DNA of 13,249 bases from NCBI GenBank assembly GCA_021647535.1, contig JAKIUO010000082.1, forward strand, positions 1 to 13,249. Reading direction: 5' to 3'. Source of the stretch: Hyphomicrobiaceae bacterium (GTDB lineage: Bacteria; Pseudomonadota; Alphaproteobacteria; Rhizobiales; JAKIUO01). The notes below the pieces were generated by a model, which made no database searches, was not told where the DNA came from, and saw only the letters and a list, made by a program, of their open reading frames with translations. This document shows positions 6,155 to 13,249 of the stretch, in pieces (position 1 is the first letter of the stretch; each line of letters starts with the position of its first letter). A program made the position numbers and the translations under genes.

Positions 6155-8071
6155 ATGCAGGTCCGTTTTTTCTTTCTCTTCCTGCTCCTCTTCACCTTTG
6201 TCGCTCCCCTTGTTTTTACAAATCAAGCGGCCATTGCAAAAGACAAAATGGCAAAAGCCAATCCGGCGTCGCAAAAAACCTTTTATCTCAACCGGAAAGA
6301 CCTCAATCGTCATGGCCTTTCCGCCTTTGGGGTGCTGAAATACCCGGCCAGCTTCACCCACTTTTCCTATGTCAATCCGCAAGCACCAAAGGGCGGCAGC
6401 CTGTCAATGATCGGCACGGCGGGTCTCTCCACCTTTAACAGCTTCAATGCCTTTATTCTGAAAGGTGATGCCGCGCAGGGACTGGAATTTTTATTCGATA
6501 GCCTGATGGTGCGCGCCTATGATGAGCCCGACGCCATTTACGGTCTGGTCGCCCAATCAGCGCAAGTGGCGCGAGATCGCAAATCCGTGACCTTTTATCT
6601 GCGCAAAACCGCCCGCTTTGCCGATGGCTCAAAGCTCACCGCAAAAGATGTCGTCACCAGCTTTGAGCTGCTGAAAACGAAAGGCCACCCGGCCTACGCC
6701 ATCCAGCTGCGCGATGTGATCAAAGCCACCGCACTTGACGATTATAAGGTCCGTTATGACTTCAAGGGCGAGCAGGTGCGCGACCTGCCGCGTATTGTTG
6801 CCACCTTGCCCATTTTATCAGCCAAATATTATGCGAGCCACGCGTTCGCCAAAACCACCTTTGATTTTCCGCTGGGATCTGGACCCTACAAGATTAAAAA
6901 ATATGATCAGGGCCGTCAGGTGACCTATGAACGGCGCAAGGACTATTGGGCCAAAAACCTGCCGGTTAATGTCGGGCGCTTTAATTTTGACGAGTTGCGC
7001 TATGAATATTTCCGCGACCAAACGGCTGAATTTCAAAGCCTGATTGGTGGCAGCTTTGATCTGCGCGAAGAATTTATCTCGCGGGACTGGGCGACCAAAT
7101 ATAATATCAAGCAGTTCAAGGATGGCCGCATGGTCCGCGAAACCCTGCCCGATGCCAGTCCCTCTGGGGCGCAAGGATTTTTCCTCAATTTGCGTCGCGA
7201 CAAGTTCAAGGACATCCGGGTGCGCAAGGCCATTGGCCTGGCCTTTGATTTTGAATGGACCAACAAGAACCTGTTTTACGGGGCTTATCAACGTACGCAA
7301 AGTTTTTTTGAAAACTCCGACATGAAAGCGCAGGGCAAGCCCTCCCCCACCGAATTGGCCCTGCTTGAACCCTATCGCGCCGAGCTGCCGAAGGAGGTTT
7401 TCGGCGAGCCCTATGCGCCGCTTAAAACCAATGGCTCAGGCAAGGACCGCAAAAACCTGCGCAAGGCTCTGCGGCTTTTGAAAAAGGCAGGCTGGAGCGT
7501 CTCGCGCGATAAAAAACGCCGCCGCGCCGTATTGCGCAACGCAAAAGGTGAAGAGTTCAAAATTGAGTTTTTGACCTTTTCCGACGCCTTTGAGCGCATC
7601 ATCGCCCCTTATATCCGCAACCTTGCCACCCTTGGCATCACCGCTAATATCCGCCAGGTCGACAGCTCGCAATATGAGCGCCGCGTCAAGGATTTTGATT
7701 TTGATATCACCACAAGGCGCTATGTGCTCGGCCTGACGCCAAGCGTTGCCATGCGTAATTACTGGTCCTCCCGCAGCGCCGACACCTCCGGCAGCTTCAA
7801 TCTGGCCGGCATCAAAAACAAAGCCGTTGATGGCCTCATTGAAAAAATGATCGGCGCCAAAAGTCGTCAGGAACTTGTCATCGCGGCGCGCGCCCTTGAC
7901 CGGGTGCTGCGAGCGGGACATTACTGGGTGCCGCAATGGTATTACCCGTTCCATCGCATGGCCTATTGGAACAAATTCGGCAAGCCTGCGAAAAAACCTC
8001 CCTATACCCGTGCCATCATTGATACCTGGTGGGTCGACAAGGAAAAAGCCGCCAAACTGAAAAAGAAATAG
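6155..8071 (+). CDS. Periplasmic oligopeptide-type solute-binding protein, family 5 (YejA-like), paralogue 2
   Basis: A 638-residue exported protein with a clean signal peptide (hydrophobic core about 5-22, cleavage near QAAIA-K at 28). It is collinear with its upstream neighbour: HGLSAFGVLKYPASFTHFSY, VNPQAPKGG, LGSGPYKI, DFEWTNKNLFYGAYQRTQSF, VDSSQYERR and VPQWYYPFHRMAYWNKFGKP all have counterparts there. The pair therefore arose by duplication, although the divergence is considerable. No cysteines are seen, and the conserved AKWHDGKPVTVDDV of paralogue 1 reads ARFADGSKLTAKDV, so ligand preferences probably differ. In Brucella and relatives two yejA genes precede yejBEF. Here an NAD kinase follows after 78 nt, so any ABC permease must be encoded elsewhere. 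The tail is lysine-rich (KAAKLKKK). Confidence 0.93.
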   Translation: MQVRFFFLFLLLFTFVAPLVFTNQAAIAKDKMAKANPASQKTFYLNRKDLNRHGLSAFGVLKYPASFTHFSYVNPQAPKGGSLSMIGTAGLSTFNSFNAFILKGDAAQGLEFLFDSLMVRAYDEPDAIYGLVAQSAQVARDRKSVTFYLRKTARFADGSKLTAKDVVTSFELLKTKGHPAYAIQLRDVIKATALDDYKVRYDFKGEQVRDLPRIVATLPILSAKYYASHAFAKTTFDFPLGSGPYKIKKYDQGRQVTYERRKDYWAKNLPVNVGRFNFDELRYEYFRDQTAEFQSLIGGSFDLREEFISRDWATKYNIKQFKDGRMVRETLPDASPSGAQGFFLNLRRDKFKDIRVRKAIGLAFDFEWTNKNLFYGAYQRTQSFFENSDMKAQGKPSPTELALLEPYRAELPKEVFGEPYAPLKTNGSGKDRKNLRKALRLLKKAGWSVSRDKKRRRAVLRNAKGEEFKIEFLTFSDAFERIIAPYIRNLATLGITANIRQVDSSQYERRVKDFDFDITTRRYVLGLTPSVAMRNYWSSRSADTSGSFNLAGIKNKAVDGLIEKMIGAKSRQELVIAARALDRVLRAGHYWVPQWYYPFHRMAYWNKFGKPAKKPPYTRAIIDTWWVDKEKAAKLKKK

Positions 8072-8149
8072 GCAGCAGAGCAGATTGCGCTACAAAGAAA
8101 CAGATCGGAATATATTCATCATGCAACCCTCTAAAACGAACCGATATCA

Positions 8150-8932
8150 GTGATCAAAACCAAAAGAAATTACCAGAATATCTCTTTTGTTGCCAGCAAC
8201 GTCGAGACAGCCCAATTGGCCAAAGCCGAGCTTGAGAGCCGCTATAATTCTGTTGCCCTCGACAAGGCGGAAGTCGTCGTAGCGCTTGGCGGTGATGGCC
8301 TCATGCTGCAAACCTTGCATAAAACCATGAAGCTCGGCGTGCCGATTTACGGGATGAACCAAGGCTCCATCGGCTTTTTGATGAATGATTATAAACCAGA
8401 TGGGCTGCTTGAACGTCTTAATAGTGCGCAGACCAATATTATCCACCCCCTGCAAATGCGTGTCATTGACTGCGCAGGATATGAAAGTCAGGCGCTGGCC
8501 ATTAACGAGGTCTCTTTGTTGCGCCAGCGCGGTCAGGCTGCCAAGTTGCGCCTTTATATTGATGGCAAAGTCCGCCTCGATATGCTGATATGCGATGGTA
8601 TCTTGTTGGCAACGCCAGCAGGCAGCACCGCCTATAATTTGTCCGCCCATGGGCCAATCCTGCCGATAAATGCCCCCCTGCTTGCCCTGACACCCATCAG
8701 CCCGTTTCGCCCCAGACGCTGGCGCGGGGCTCTGCTGCATGACAGCGCCAGCGTCAAGATCGAAGTTCTGGAAGCGGAAAAGCGCCCGGTCAGTGCGGTT
8801 GCCGATCACCACGAAGTGCGCAATGTGCACGAAGTCCGTATTATCGAGCGTGCCGACATTCCCCTCAAACTGATGTTCGATAATGGCCACGCCCTTGATG
8901 AGCGCATCCTATCCGAGCAATTCACCTATTAA
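8150..8932 (+). CDS. nadK: NAD kinase (ATP-NAD kinase)
   Basis: A 260-residue cytosolic enzyme phosphorylating NAD to NADP. The family GGDG motif is at 47-50 (VVALGGDGLMLQTLH). MNQGSIGFLMN (69-79), the AINEVSLLRQ segment (NE at 119-120) and CDGILLATPAGSTAYNLSAHGPI (148-170) complete the nucleotide-binding core, and a C-terminal beta-rich half follows. The length fits the short bacterial form. The start is a GTG: an in-frame TAA lies only 16 nt upstream (8132-8134) and no ATG or TTG lies between, and the N-terminal ISFVASNVETAQ matches the usual beginning of these proteins. No good Shine-Dalgarno sequence precedes the GTG, which suggests weak initiation or a leader arrangement. It is 78 nt from the solute-binding protein gene, so it may be read through or have its own promoter. 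Confidence 0.95.
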   Translation: MIKTKRNYQNISFVASNVETAQLAKAELESRYNSVALDKAEVVVALGGDGLMLQTLHKTMKLGVPIYGMNQGSIGFLMNDYKPDGLLERLNSAQTNIIHPLQMRVIDCAGYESQALAINEVSLLRQRGQAAKLRLYIDGKVRLDMLICDGILLATPAGSTAYNLSAHGPILPINAPLLALTPISPFRPRRWRGALLHDSASVKIEVLEAEKRPVSAVADHHEVRNVHEVRIIERADIPLKLMFDNGHALDERILSEQFTY

Positions 8933-9052
8933 GAGGACTGATCGCGCAAATATTGCCTCAATCACTTCACGCCCACACCTTAAACCAGCCTAACTTGTCG
9001 CCTAATCATTATACTTGTTGAACCGCAACATTCATGATTGATCGGGGGACCC

Positions 9053-10159
9053 ATGAAACCATCTCTAGCACTTTTTTCCGCGTTAATGACCACAGCTCTG
9101 CTGGGATTTTCACCATCTGCGTTTGCCGGGCCCGTCCAACGGACATCTGACCACAACCATGAAAACCAGAACAGCACAGCAGGTGACATTGCAGCCTATG
9201 ATGACTGGTATGAAGAAGCTCCGATGCTTCACAAAAGCCACCGCAATCGACCACAACAGAACATAGACCTCACCACCAGCATACGCGCCCAACAGGTCTG
9301 GACCCAATGTAAGAATGCGGCAAGAAAGCAAGCGCATAATGCTATACTCATCTGCTTGCAAGCCACCCGTATTGACCCTGACAATCCCTATATCTGGAAT
9401 GCGATTGGTGGTCTGCACGAACAGAAAAAAGATAGAGGTCAGGCCCTAGAAGCCTATACGAAAATGTTGAAAGTGGCTATTTTGCAGGGCAATCCAGCCG
9501 CGCAAATCCTCAGCCTTGGTAATCTGGCCCATAATTCCCAAAAATGTGAGCGCTCCAAAGCTTTTGCCCGCAAAGCCATTGATCTGGCCATCACCGAAAA
9601 ACGCCAGGATCTGGCCATCCAGCCGACCAATATACTTGCCATTTGCCTCTCCAGACGCCAAAAATATAAGATGGCAGAAAAATTCCTGAAAACCGCTCTT
9701 AAATTTGCAAGCCGCTATGACAGGAAAATTGACGGGGCCAAAACCATGGACAATCTGGCCGCCATCAACATCAAGATGGGCCAACTTGCCAAAGCCAAAT
9801 ACTATTATGGCAAAAGCCTGAAATTCTATGAAAACCTCAATCGTCGCCTTGATATTGCTGCCAGCTATTATCGTCTGGGGCGCGTATCGGCCATGCTCAG
9901 GGATTATACGGTTGCCGAGCATTACCTGTTGATCAGTCTCAAAAAATTCAAAGCAGCGCGCTATGAAAAAGGCATTTTGCTGGCCGCGCGCAATATTCGT
10001 GCAATCTCCCGCAAACGCCATAATAAAAGCCGCGACTTGCCGCACCGCAACAAAGAGCTGCGTCGCTATGAAAGCCGCCTGCAGGAAAACCAGGAACAGT
10101 TTGGCTCCCTTTATCGCAAGACCAAACAGGCTTCAACAAGCTGGGTGGATTTCGAGTAA
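9053..10159 (+). CDS. Exported TPR-repeat protein of unknown function
   Basis: A 368-residue protein from the ATG at 9053, with a textbook signal peptide (1-25, cleavage AFA-GP). A polar, His/Asn/Gln-rich stretch (about 30-75) is followed by about five or six tetratricopeptide-like helix pairs (about 80-310). Examples are NPYIWNAIGGLHEQKKDRGQALEAY, KTMDNLAAINIKMGQLAKAKYYYG and AASYYRLGRVSAMLRDYTVAEHYL. The C-terminus is basic and charged. It probably acts as a periplasmic protein-binding scaffold; the partner is unknown. GGGGGA lies 3-5 nt before the ATG. An in-frame TTG at 9038 would add five residues but has no ribosome site. Flanking genes (NAD kinase upstream, converging hydrolase downstream) give no functional clue, and about 120 nt upstream separates it from nadK. 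Confidence 0.88.
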   Translation: MKPSLALFSALMTTALLGFSPSAFAGPVQRTSDHNHENQNSTAGDIAAYDDWYEEAPMLHKSHRNRPQQNIDLTTSIRAQQVWTQCKNAARKQAHNAILICLQATRIDPDNPYIWNAIGGLHEQKKDRGQALEAYTKMLKVAILQGNPAAQILSLGNLAHNSQKCERSKAFARKAIDLAITEKRQDLAIQPTNILAICLSRRQKYKMAEKFLKTALKFASRYDRKIDGAKTMDNLAAINIKMGQLAKAKYYYGKSLKFYENLNRRLDIAASYYRLGRVSAMLRDYTVAEHYLLISLKKFKAARYEKGILLAARNIRAISRKRHNKSRDLPHRNKELRRYESRLQENQEQFGSLYRKTKQASTSWVDFE

Positions 10160-10179
10160 AGCATAGTCGTTCACCGCTC

Positions 10180-10262
10180 TAAAGCCACTGCGTAGCTTTG
10201 CCCTCGCCGGGCAGGCATCTTCGCAGATGGCGTTGGGGAACAATCCCCAAACCCCAATTGCA
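10180..10262 (-). repeat. Dispersed palindromic extragenic element, copy 2
   Basis: This fills most of the 120-nt gap between the converging TPR and hydrolase genes. Read on the minus strand it begins GGGGTTTGGGGATTGTTCCCC and contains a perfect 7-bp hairpin, TTGGGGA-N4-TCCCCAA (10233-10250). A CATCT-GCGA-AGATG hairpin and a GCCCGGCGAGGGC stem-loop follow, then CAAAGC. The opening core and the GCGAGG-GCAAA tail match the element at 138-225. The middle part differs, as expected for a palindromic family with variable arms. On the plus strand no T-run follows the hairpin, so it is not an ordinary terminator for the TPR gene. Confidence 0.5.
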
Positions 10263-10279
10263 GCATGGTTTTTAGATGA

Positions 10280-11077
10280 TTATACGCTGGCAGCATTTTC
10301 TCGCAAAAAGGCCAACACGCCTTTTTTATAAACTGGATCGCCGACACTCTTCATGTGGTCGCGATCCGGGATTGGCAGGATTTTTGAATGTGGTATCAGC
10401 ACGCTTAATTCTTCTGGCGAACCAGCGACATCATCAACCGTACCAACCGCTATCAGCGTTGGCGTGGTGATCTTTGCAAGCATTTCTTTGGTCACCTTGA
10501 GACGCGGCCCGCGCAGACAGGCGGCAAGCGCCTTTAAATCCCCACCAGTCATTTTCGCAAAGGCTCGAAATGAGCGCGCGGTTAGATCCTCGACATCGGC
10601 AGCTCGCTCTGCTTCAAAAGCCTCTGCTATCGGAGCTGAACCGCCAAGCCCGCGCACCATATTAATACCCATCCCCGCAAAAACAGCCGCTTTGATGCGC
10701 TGCTCGTTCTGCTGCAACATGAATGCCGTAATGCGCGCCCCCATGGAATAGCCCATGACATAGGCCTGCTCCACTCCCAGATGGTCAAGCAAACGAAACG
10801 CATCTTGCGCCATTAATGGTGCGCTATAACGCTCGGGGTCATACAGCTTTTGGCTTTTTCCATGGCCGCGATTATCAATGCAAATGGTCTCATAGCCCGC
10901 TTTAAGAAGTGTTGTTGTCCAGGAAGGGCCTACCCAGTTGGTTTCACCATTGGAGACAAAGCCGTGAATAAGCAGCACCGGGATTTTCGCCTCCCCTGGC
11001 TCTCGATCTTTGGGGCGATCAACCCGGTAAGCAATTTCAATTCCATCACTTTGAAAATAATCCTGGATCACTGTCAT
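10280..11077 (-). CDS. Alpha/beta hydrolase
   Basis: A 265-residue soluble alpha/beta-hydrolase-fold protein. LLIHGFVSNG (35-44) forms the oxyanion-hole region, IDNRGHGKS (67-75) follows, and GYSMG (109-113) is the nucleophile elbow with Ser111. GTVDD (212-216, probably Asp216) and DRDHMKSV (238-245, His241) complete the catalytic triad. The short lid region (about 140-190) resembles small esterase, haloperoxidase-like and lipolytic members. The substrate cannot be told from sequence. The start at 11077 is chosen because GGGAG lies 8 nt upstream and the protein then begins with a typical strand (DYFQSDGIEIAYRV). The in-frame ATG at 11158 would add 27 residues without a ribosome site. It is transcribed away from the zinc-finger gene and converges on the TPR gene. 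Confidence 0.92.
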   Translation of the reverse strand: MTVIQDYFQSDGIEIAYRVDRPKDREPGEAKIPVLLIHGFVSNGETNWVGPSWTTTLLKAGYETICIDNRGHGKSQKLYDPERYSAPLMAQDAFRLLDHLGVEQAYVMGYSMGARITAFMLQQNEQRIKAAVFAGMGINMVRGLGGSAPIAEAFEAERAADVEDLTARSFRAFAKMTGGDLKALAACLRGPRLKVTKEMLAKITTPTLIAVGTVDDVAGSPEELSVLIPHSKILPIPDRDHMKSVGDPVYKKGVLAFLRENAASV

Positions 11078-11085
11078 ACAAGGCG

Positions 11086-11090
11086 CTCCC
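11086..11090 (-). promoter_or_regulatory. Ribosome binding site that sets the hydrolase start
   Basis: GGGAG on the minus strand, 8 nt before the ATG at 11077. The alternative ATG at 11158 has no purine-rich site in front of it. Confidence 0.55.
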
Positions 11091-11228
11091 AAAGCTATTT
11101 GTTTCGTGCGCGGGCGATCAATCTGCAATTCCCCGGCAATGCCATTTTGATCTATCATTTACGGCCCAGCTTGGCTAATATTCGCGTGAATAAGTTCAGC
11201 AAACCAGCATTTGTAGAAGGAAAAGCAC

Positions 11229-11474
11229 ATGGCGGACCCCATTACACCCCATTTCATCAATGATATTGGTAGCGAAAATATCCGCATTGGTGTCAAGAAA
11301 TTCAAATGTATGGGCACCACGCCTCCTCTCGACCACCCGCATATCTATCTTGATATGGGCCGTGACAACAATATTATCTGCCCGTATTGCTCAACACTTT
11401 ATGTCTATGATAAAGAGCTCGACGCCGACAAAACCGATCCGGCGAACTGTATCTACAAGCCAAAAGCTGCCTAG
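11229..11474 (+). CDS. CHCC-type zinc-finger protein (NDUFS6-like)
   Basis: An 81-residue protein of the zf-CHCC family, whose eukaryotic member NDUFS6 is an accessory subunit of respiratory complex I. The zinc ligands are visible as Cys27 (KFKCMG), His36 (DHPHIYLDMG; His38 is an alternative) and Cys51/Cys54 (IICPYCSTLYV). The full length matches bacterial members. AGAAGGA lies 8 nt upstream of the ATG. Alphaproteobacterial homologues are often called simply zinc-finger domain-containing protein. A role with complex I is inferred from the family and not shown here. The monooxygenase gene begins 16 nt after its stop, so the two are probably one transcript. Confidence 0.92.
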   Translation: MADPITPHFINDIGSENIRIGVKKFKCMGTTPPLDHPHIYLDMGRDNNIICPYCSTLYVYDKELDADKTDPANCIYKPKAA

Positions 11475-11490
11475 CAGGCCTTAACTGACC

Positions 11491-12648
11491 ATGACCATTT
11501 TGATATCAGGAGGCGGCATTGGCGGGCTGTCCAGTGCGATTGCTCTGGCGCAAAGCGGTCAAAGCTGCCATGTGCTTGAACAGGCTGACGCTTTTAGCGA
11601 AATCGGAGCCGGGATTCAGATCGGCCCCAACGGCATGAAGCTGCTGGCAAAATGGGGGCTTCGTGACCTTTTGCAAGATAAGGGCGCGACCCCCGCACAA
11701 GTTCGTATATCTGATGGTCTCTCGGGAAATTTTCTGAACAGTGTACCGCTTGGCCCCTATGCCGAGCAGCGCTATGGCGCACCTTACAAGGTTTTCCATC
11801 GGGCCGAGCTGCAAAGCGCTTTATTGCAAAAAGCCCAAAGCCTGCCTGAAATCACCATCACAACCGGTTTCAAAGTTGAAAAGTTTACCGAACATCAAGG
11901 TCATATAGATGTTTCTGGAGCCAACGGACAAACACAAGAAGGTCGCTTGCTGATTGGCTGCGACGGGTTGTGGTCCAACACCAGAAGCCAGATCTATCCA
12001 CAAAGAAAGCCAATCTTTTACGGCAAGTCCGCCTGGCGCGCCATCGTCCCACGCGCCACAGCTCCCGCTCCCTTCAACAAACTCGAAACGGGTCTGTGGA
12101 TGGCCCCAAATGCCCATCTCGTGCATTATCCGGTGCTCAAGGGCGAGGCCATCAATGTGGTTGCCGTCATCAGCGAACACTTCGACACACAGGATTGGTC
12201 AACGCCTGGGCAACGCAAAGATCTGCTGGCCCATTATGAAAGCTGGCACAAAAGCCCTCGTGATTTCCTTAATGGGATAACGGGCTGGCAGAAATGGGCC
12301 TTGCACGCTCTTGCTCCAATCCCATGCTGGAGCCAGGGACGCGTCACCCTGCTGGGCGATGCGGCGCACCCGCCTATTCCTTTTTTAGCGCAGGGCGGCG
12401 TTATGGCGCTTGAAGATGCCTTTGTACTGGCACAACAGCTTGATCACTATGGAGAAGATCACGCCAGCGCTTTTCAACAATATGAGAGTCTGCGCCGCAA
12501 ACGGGCTTACAAGGTCATGAAGACGGCCCACAAGCTAGGCAAAATATATCATATGAAAGGGTTTTTGCGCCTGGCGCGCAATACCGTTCTTAAGGCCAAA
12601 CAACCTGAAAAACTGCTGTCGTCTTATGACTGGCTTTATGGATTTTAA
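11491..12648 (+). CDS. FAD-dependent monooxygenase (salicylate/3-hydroxybenzoate hydroxylase-like)
   Basis: A 385-residue class A flavoprotein hydroxylase. It has the N-terminal Rossmann FAD motif SGGGIGGLSSAIAL (GxGxxG at 7-12) with Glu30 for the ribose, GAGIQIGPNG (39-48), HRAEL (103-107), the DG motif IGCDGLWSNTR (155-165) and the GD motif LGDAAHPPIPFLAQGGVMALED (288-309; G289-D290). These enzymes use NAD(P)H and oxygen to hydroxylate aromatic rings. The closest named groups by motif are salicylate and 3-hydroxybenzoate hydroxylases, and ubiquinone-pathway hydroxylases are more distant relatives. The substrate cannot be fixed here, and no ring-cleavage or other catabolic genes are nearby, so a degradation role is not supported by context. 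The Shine-Dalgarno sequence is weak (AGCAGG, about 12 nt upstream). Its stop interlocks with that of the converging lipoprotein gene. Confidence 0.9.
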   Translation: MTILISGGGIGGLSSAIALAQSGQSCHVLEQADAFSEIGAGIQIGPNGMKLLAKWGLRDLLQDKGATPAQVRISDGLSGNFLNSVPLGPYAEQRYGAPYKVFHRAELQSALLQKAQSLPEITITTGFKVEKFTEHQGHIDVSGANGQTQEGRLLIGCDGLWSNTRSQIYPQRKPIFYGKSAWRAIVPRATAPAPFNKLETGLWMAPNAHLVHYPVLKGEAINVVAVISEHFDTQDWSTPGQRKDLLAHYESWHKSPRDFLNGITGWQKWALHALAPIPCWSQGRVTLLGDAAHPPIPFLAQGGVMALEDAFVLAQQLDHYGEDHASAFQQYESLRRKRAYKVMKTAHKLGKIYHMKGFLRLARNTVLKAKQPEKLLSSYDWLYGF

Positions 12649-13249
12649 TTAGAGGCCAGCTGCGGCATGAGTTCAGCGCGTTCGATCATGACCTCGCCAT
12701 TCACTTCAATGTCAGCGGGCATCGGCGTCAGAGTCACAGCATTACCGGGATATCCCCGAGCGCCAAAACGCAACCGCACGCGATGACCAAATGAGCGTTT
12801 GCCCGTACCAACAACCAGATCAGACCAGCCATTGCGACGCTCATTGGTCACGATCAGCGGTCCCCAGACCCGACGAATAGTGGCAACCGGACGATAGCCA
12901 AAGCTACCTTTTTCAAAAATGGCCAATGTACAGCCCGTCGTGGTGCACCAGTCCTCGCCTTCGAGCAGGGCCAGAATTTCAGCTTTGCCATCGCCATTCA
13001 GATCAACGCCTACCGAGCGGTAAGGGCTTTTCTTCTGCTTTTTGTTCAAACGGTAACGCTCAACGGCCTTGGCCAACTGCTTTTCATTGACCTCCATCCG
13101 CAAACTTGTGCCACCAGCAGAGGCCAGAGTTCCAGAGGTCGGTGCGCTCTCATTGGCCAGTAATTGCACGGGACGTTCAACCGCCCCGCCGCCATCATTG
13201 GAAGCAAACATTTTTTTTGTATTATTGCCCCCCTGACAAGCCGCCAGCA
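12645..13249 (-). CDS. Lipoprotein with a DxNxDG calcium-loop-like motif (5' end outside window)
   Basis: The reading frame stays open to the right edge. The codons just upstream of the ATG at 13211 read LAAC-QGGNNTKK. LAAC is a lipobox, with the lipidated Cys at 13236-13238, so that ATG is internal and the true start lies just beyond 13249. After the Cys comes a low-complexity linker, then VGVDLNGDGKAEILALLEG (about 67-85 counted from 13211), which resembles FG-GAP/EF-hand-like DxNxDG loops. WCTTTGC (88-94) could form a disulfide. The C-terminal beta-rich half includes GWSDLVVGTG. The protein is probably anchored in the outer membrane or periplasm. The family is not recognised with certainty and no enzyme motif is seen. 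It converges on the monooxygenase gene, with the two TAA stops sharing bases. Confidence 0.85.
   Translation of the reverse strand, partial: LAACQGGNNTKKMFASNDGGGAVERPVQLLANESAPTSGTLASAGGTSLRMEVNEKQLAKAVERYRLNKKQKKSPYRSVGVDLNGDGKAEILALLEGEDWCTTTGCTLAIFEKGSFGYRPVATIRRVWGPLIVTNERRNGWSDLVVGTGKRSFGHRVRLRFGARGYPGNAVTLTPMPADIEVNGEVMIERAELMPQLASN

Noticed and set aside
8147..8890. 247-residue open frame antisense to nadK
   Set aside because: It lies entirely opposite a convincing NAD kinase, and its translation is a low-order shadow of that gene.
9446..10045. 199-residue open frame antisense to the TPR gene
   Set aside because: The plus-strand frame has a signal peptide and TPR repeats; the antisense frame shows neither a start site nor a domain.
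10233..10250. Perfect hairpin as an intrinsic terminator of the TPR gene
   Set aside because: No T-run follows it on either strand; it is better explained as part of the repeat element.
11078..11158. Longer hydrolase start at 11158
   Set aside because: There is no ribosome site, while GGGAG is well placed for the ATG at 11077.
1..13249. CRISPR array, tRNA/rRNA genes, toxin-antitoxin or phage-defence genes
   Set aside because: By eye I saw no regularly spaced repeats, no tRNA-like cloverleaf sequence and no defence-related protein motifs. A covariance-model search was not possible here.

Overview
The window looks like the chromosome of an alphaproteobacterium, probably of the order Hyphomicrobiales (Rhizobiales). 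The reasons are the divergent kdsB / membrane-anchored CycM-like cytochrome c arrangement with pheA in the kdsB operon, the ACT-domain signature of the prephenate dehydratase, the two YejA-type solute-binding proteins side by side, and the NDUFS6-type zinc-finger protein. No genus can be named from the sequence alone. Most of the content is housekeeping or envelope-related. The only mobile-element trace is the tail of an IS30-family transposase at the left edge.

Layout. Positions 1-120 hold the last 39 codons of an IS30 transposase. A palindrome-rich non-coding stretch follows (121-265). From 3268 down to 266 runs a compact minus-strand operon: kdsB (CMP-KDO synthesis for LPS), a 76-residue single-span membrane protein, pheA (phenylalanine synthesis) and a 392-residue protein of unknown function. 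Neighbouring genes overlap by 4 nt or lie 2 nt apart, so translational coupling is likely. Divergently, on the plus strand, come a membrane-anchored class I cytochrome c (CycM type) and two tandem family 5 periplasmic solute-binding proteins resembling YejA, with no permease or ATPase genes beside them. An NAD kinase with a GTG start and an exported TPR protein of unknown role follow.

The right part has a minus-strand alpha/beta hydrolase. Divergent from it is a plus-strand pair: a small CHCC zinc-finger protein (NDUFS6-like) and an FAD-dependent aromatic-ring hydroxylase. At the right edge a minus-strand lipoprotein converges on the hydroxylase, with the two TAA stop codons interlocked. The lipoprotein gene runs off the window, and its lipobox is visible just before the edge.

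Two non-coding stretches, 138-225 (plus) and 10180-10262 (minus), share a GGGGTTyGGGGAT-hairpin core and a GCGAGG..GGCAAA tail. They look like two copies of one dispersed palindromic element, both sitting at 3' ends of genes; one lies directly beside the IS30 end. I found no new defence system, CRISPR array or RNA gene. The items most worth following up are the orphan tandem YejA pair (the first carrying a CxxC), the unknown 392-residue protein with an HNH triplet in the pheA operon, the FtsH-like small membrane protein, and the repeat element.
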